This document shows, one piece after another, positions 8,281 to 11,754 of a DNA stretch of 11,754 bases. Within the stretch, counting starts at the first letter, position 1, and the number at the start of each line of letters is the position of its first letter. A program made the translations under genes and the position numbers. The notes beneath the pieces were generated by a model that saw only the letters and a list, made by a program, of their open reading frames with translations, did not search any database and was not told the DNA's origin. Source of the stretch: Conidiobolus incongruus B7586. Lineage: Eukaryota; Entomophthoromycota; Entomophthoromycetes; Entomophthorales; Conidiobolaceae. The DNA lies in assembly GCA_000697335.1 (NCBI GenBank), contig JNEM01012470.1, positions 1 to 11,754 of the forward strand, given 5' to 3'.

Positions 8281-10992
8281 TATATTTAATACTCCATAAA
8301 ATTACTCTTTATAAATAATAAATTATTTGACAAGCTGTGACAATTATAATGATAATTTGTATTCCTTAATAATAAGTACATATAATTGATTCATTATATA
8401 TTATTAATATTTTTCAAAATTAATTTTAATAATAAAATTTTAAATTAATAATTAATTATTTTTAAATAATAATCAGTTTGAATAAATCTTGTTAATTTTT
8501 TCAGTTTTAATTACAGTTCATAAATTTATCAAAATTTAGCTAGTTGATTAATAAGATGTTTAATTGAAATATTTGCAATACTAATAATTGATGCTTTGGT
8601 TCAAAATTAAAGGATCAATAGATTTGGATTTTGATTAATTGGTATTAGCAAGCATTATTAGGAGTATGTTCAAATTATAATTAATAAATCACCAATTTGA
8701 ACCTCTGGTTAAGTAGCAATGTTGGCATTATGTTAAACTCAAAAAAGCAATTATATTGCATCGTGAACAGTTTTGATTATGGTCTCTAGCAAATTTATTA
8801 TTAATAATAAGTTTTGCATTCTTCATCAATTATATTATACTATTTGAACTAAATATATCGATTACTGGCTAAATAGTTACATCAAGTAAATATATTATTG
8901 TTCTACATTATCAATGCCAAACAATTCAAATCAAACAGAAAGCTTATACATAAATTTCATGCATCGGTTTATATTTTTAATGTAAACAAAATAATTATTT
9001 ATAAATGATTTATATTCCGTAGATTTACTTGTAGATACATTGTTTTAATTTTAAAAGGCTTTGATTAGCATTTCGAACTAAACGAGTTATTATTTCAAAA
9101 AATAACCTACCAATTTTGTTAATTTAAACTTTAATTTAAATGACAAATTGCCATTTTTTAGACTTAAATTGTGTAAATAAAAGTATATATTAAAGCTTTT
9201 ATCACCGGTTATTGCAAAAATATTCATATTTTACCAAATATGGAATGTTTTATTTATATGTATAAAATCCTTTTCAAAATAAATATCAAATTTAATCTTT
9301 AGATTTATAATTACAACTACATAAATTGGTTTCAAATTCTACTCTAAATATAGAGGATAAATTTTGAAATTAATATAACTTTATAAAAGATTAATTCTTA
9401 TATAACTCTTTATTTTAGTCAATTCATTTCAATATCCAAACTATAGCTTATACATATCATACTTAATCATCTTTTTCTCATTATATAATTATATTATTTT
9501 TTTAAATAAATTTAATTTAAAAAACTATTAAATTCTATAACCCTGAACCCTTTTTTTGGAAAATTATTAAAATATAATGATTTATTTTTTACCTGGATAA
9601 TAATTTTTTTAATCAATGAATCAATTATTATTAACCCTATGAAATGATATTTCACAATTTAATATAAGAGATTATAATAAGAATATTACCATTTTGTGGA
9701 CTAGATCAAATTGTTATATAGGATTGATCTTCGGTTTTTTCTGATATTGGGTATATATTTATCCAAACGATAATAATAATAAATATTTGCAATATGTTCA
9801 GTTTTCATTTCCTTTTTAATATGATTATACTTGAGTTATAATAAATTCTCTGATTTTTTCTCTCATTTATTTCGTTTAATTAATTTCAATTTTTAAAATA
9901 AGGAATATTATATTACAATCATTCATTTGTTAACTAAACAATGGAACTTAATTAGTCAAATTATATAAAATTTAATGGAATTGATAAATTATATTTTAAC
10001 TTCACATGAAAATTATATTAATTTTTTTTATGTTTCTCATTTAAATTCATCCATTTGTATCCAATGTAACTTTTATATTAATTTCGAAAATACTATATTA
10101 AAAAATTTAATAATATATGTGAAGTTTTTATTGTTAAAATTTTAATTCCATTTAATTAATTATTTTTTTTACTTTTATTATTATTAAATGATCAATATAT
10201 AAAAAAGGTTGCTTAATATTTACCTATATATAATAATTAATTGAATTATATTTTTATAAAAAACCGATTAACAAATGAAAATATCTATTTTGAAATAATG
10301 ATTATACCTGTATATTTAATTGAAAATTAAAATACATTTTTGACATTGATTATTTAATGTATAAAACTTTGTGTCTCAATAAATATCTAAAATTTGTTCA
10401 ATTACTTTTCTACCAATTTAAGTTAAATAATTTATATTAATTAATATATCTCAATATAATAGCATTAATTTGTCCTTGATTATATTCAAATATTCATAAT
10501 TTTATTTAATTTCAAACAAAAAATTTGATTTTTATTTCATAAAAATTAGCTTTGATACTATGTCTTAATTTTATATTGATTGTGTAAAATGAATATATTC
10601 AAATTTAATTTCAAAATGCCATCCGTTAATAATATTTTTATACAAGTTTTAGTGAGTGTAAAAAAATTTCAATATGATAAACGTGGTATAATTTGAAAAG
10701 TTATTTGAGTGATTTAAATGCAAGCATTATATATGTGCTTATTAGCTACCTTTATGATTATTTTCTATTTTATTTTCCATTTTCCAACATTTTAATTTGA
10801 TTTCAAAATAATAATTTTACACACCAATTAGTTTTTAAATAGCATTACATCAGTGTTTTGAAATCATTATTATTTTACTTGGAGTGAATATTATGACCTT
10901 ATATATTAAAAGTAATTAGGTTTTAAAAATATCTATAAATTTTTGTTCAAAATATATAGATATCTAATTGAAATAATGTCAAAATTAATGAA

Positions 10993-10996
<4 letters not shown>
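7021..10996. other. Long AT-rich gene-free stretch
   Basis: Nearly 4 kb at roughly 13-18% G+C. It contains an (ATT)8 run and many short AT-biased near-repeats of the ATCAATTGA and AATTATTAA type. I found no frame with coding character, no splice-consistent exon set, no tRNA B-box followed by a fold, and no terminal repeats. Confidence 0.75.
8250..8273. repeat. (ATT)8 microsatellite
   Basis: Eight perfect ATT units. A shorter, imperfect ATT-type run lies near 3870-3895. Confidence 0.9.

Positions 10997-11026
<30 letters not shown>
10997..11026. repeat. (AT)15 microsatellite, left flank of the LTR-like block
   Basis: Fifteen perfect AT units end exactly where the TG of the LTR-like block begins. 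The array resumes at 11462, so both arms are probably one former array split by the insertion. Confidence 0.95.
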
Positions 11027-11029
<3 letters not shown>

Positions 11030-11461
11030 CGGGGGTTAACGCTGACAACAATGGGTTTTACGAGCTTAAACGGGGAATCGCCAGTGGTAAACGATAAATT
11101 ACCACGGAATTAAGGGAAATTATTGGAGTTCACCAAAGTAGGTGAAAATGACTTGCTACAAATCGGGTTCTTCGAATAAAGTAAATATCTCACGCTTGTC
11201 ACAACTCAACACTTTTGTGAGGGTTACGAGAAAAACTTAGAGACTGTATACTTTTGAAAATGAAGATAGAAGATATGCTTATTAGTTTGCTTATGATAAT
11301 CTTATATTAGGTTCCATTGTTGATTTTTGTGGACATGAATGACTTATGGGCAGAAAGTAATAGGATCAACTAGTTCATGGGATGTGATATCTCCAATGTG
11401 ACTTCTTAAATCCTGTGGTAATCACAGTTTCTTGAGTAATTGACAGGATTATTCTCCATCA
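11027..11461. mobile_element. Probable solo LTR of an LTR retrotransposon (fossil)
   Basis: A 435-bp block of clearly higher G+C starts TGTCGGGGG and ends CTCCATCA, giving the TG...CA ends typical of LTRs. It interrupts an (AT)n array: ATATAT lies directly before it (11021-11026) and ATATAT directly after it (11462-11467), so a target duplication of 4 or 6 bp is consistent, although the repeat context makes the length ambiguous. It holds an AATAAA at 11175-11180 and several perfect short hairpins. No internal retroelement coding region, primer-binding site or second LTR lies in the window, so it looks like a lone LTR left by recombination. Superfamily (Gypsy or Copia) and orientation cannot be told. 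It keeps its base composition while its surroundings are AT-degraded, suggesting an insertion younger than the surrounding DNA. Confidence 0.55.
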
Positions 11462-11473
11462 ATATATATATAT
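11462..11473. repeat. (AT)6 microsatellite, right flank of the LTR-like block
   Basis: Six AT units start directly after the terminal CA of the LTR-like block and continue the dinucleotide phase of the left arm. Confidence 0.9.
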
Positions 11474-11754
11474 CTTTTTTAAATAAATCAATCTAGTGAT
11501 AATATTATAATATTTATTATTTTATTTCAGTTATTTTAATTATCATTTTATAATATTTTTGTAATTTTTTAAATTTTTAAATTTTTTTAAATAATATAAT
11601 TTTGATTAATTTAAAAATTTAATTTATTAAATTAAAAAAATCATTAATTATAAAAATATATAAGTTATAGATAAAAACTTATAAAATAAAAGATATTATT
11701 AGTAATACTTATTAAAATATGATATATTTTAATCCTTATAATATATATTATAAT
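11474..11754. other. AT-rich right edge, nothing recognised
   Basis: Composition returns to about 10% G+C with A and T runs. No frame or site can be supported. Confidence 0.8.

Noticed and set aside
7021-10996. CRISPR-like or satellite array in the long AT stretch
   Set aside because: The recurring words (such as ATCAATTGA types) are short and irregularly spaced; there is no fixed repeat length or period.
1-11754. Mitochondrial or other organellar origin of the AT-rich DNA
   Set aside because: No rRNA, tRNA or respiratory gene is seen, and the only gene is a nuclear-type DNA-binding protein with ordinary codon use and much higher G+C.

Overview
The window is extremely AT-rich nuclear-type eukaryotic DNA. 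By eye most of it is about 8-20% G+C, and it holds one clear protein-coding gene, on the minus strand at 5326-6120, at roughly 45% G+C. The gene encodes a SANT/Myb-like (trihelix-type) DNA-binding protein with a C-terminal charged helix that looks like a coiled coil. There is no operon structure, no Shine-Dalgarno context, and long gene-poor AT flanks with microsatellites and a probable LTR relic, so a bacterium or organelle is unlikely. A fungus with AT-rich isochores or very AT-rich intergenic DNA fits best, but I cannot name a species. This is an inference from composition, protein type and compact gene structure.

Layout: 1-224 is AT-rich spacer. 225-545 is a small island of higher G+C with short inverted repeats and no readable gene. 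546-2060 is the poorest stretch, about 10% G+C, with nothing recognisable. 2061-4340 is slightly richer AT DNA, including a 22-bp segment that matches the gene at 20 positions. 4341-5039 is again very AT-rich, with two (AT)n runs. 5040-6500 is the gene neighbourhood: a candidate 3' exon with an (AGG/CCT)11 run, the coding sequence, and a promoter region with a TATA-like box, GATA motifs and a CACGTG E-box. 6501-7020 is moderately AT-rich upstream DNA. 7021-10980 is featureless AT DNA apart from an (ATT)8 run. 11027-11461 is a 435-bp, G+C-richer, TG...CA-bounded block inserted into an (AT)n array; it looks like a solo LTR. 11462-11754 returns to AT-rich DNA.

The most interesting points are as follows. 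(1) A possible alternative or missed last exon of the transcription-factor gene would replace the short C-terminal tail with a longer one ending in an 11-proline run encoded by the microsatellite. (2) The solo-LTR-like block is rich in short perfect hairpins and sits inside an (AT)n run. (3) There is a sharp compositional island around a single regulatory gene. I found no convincing new multi-gene system, and no tRNA, rRNA or CRISPR array.
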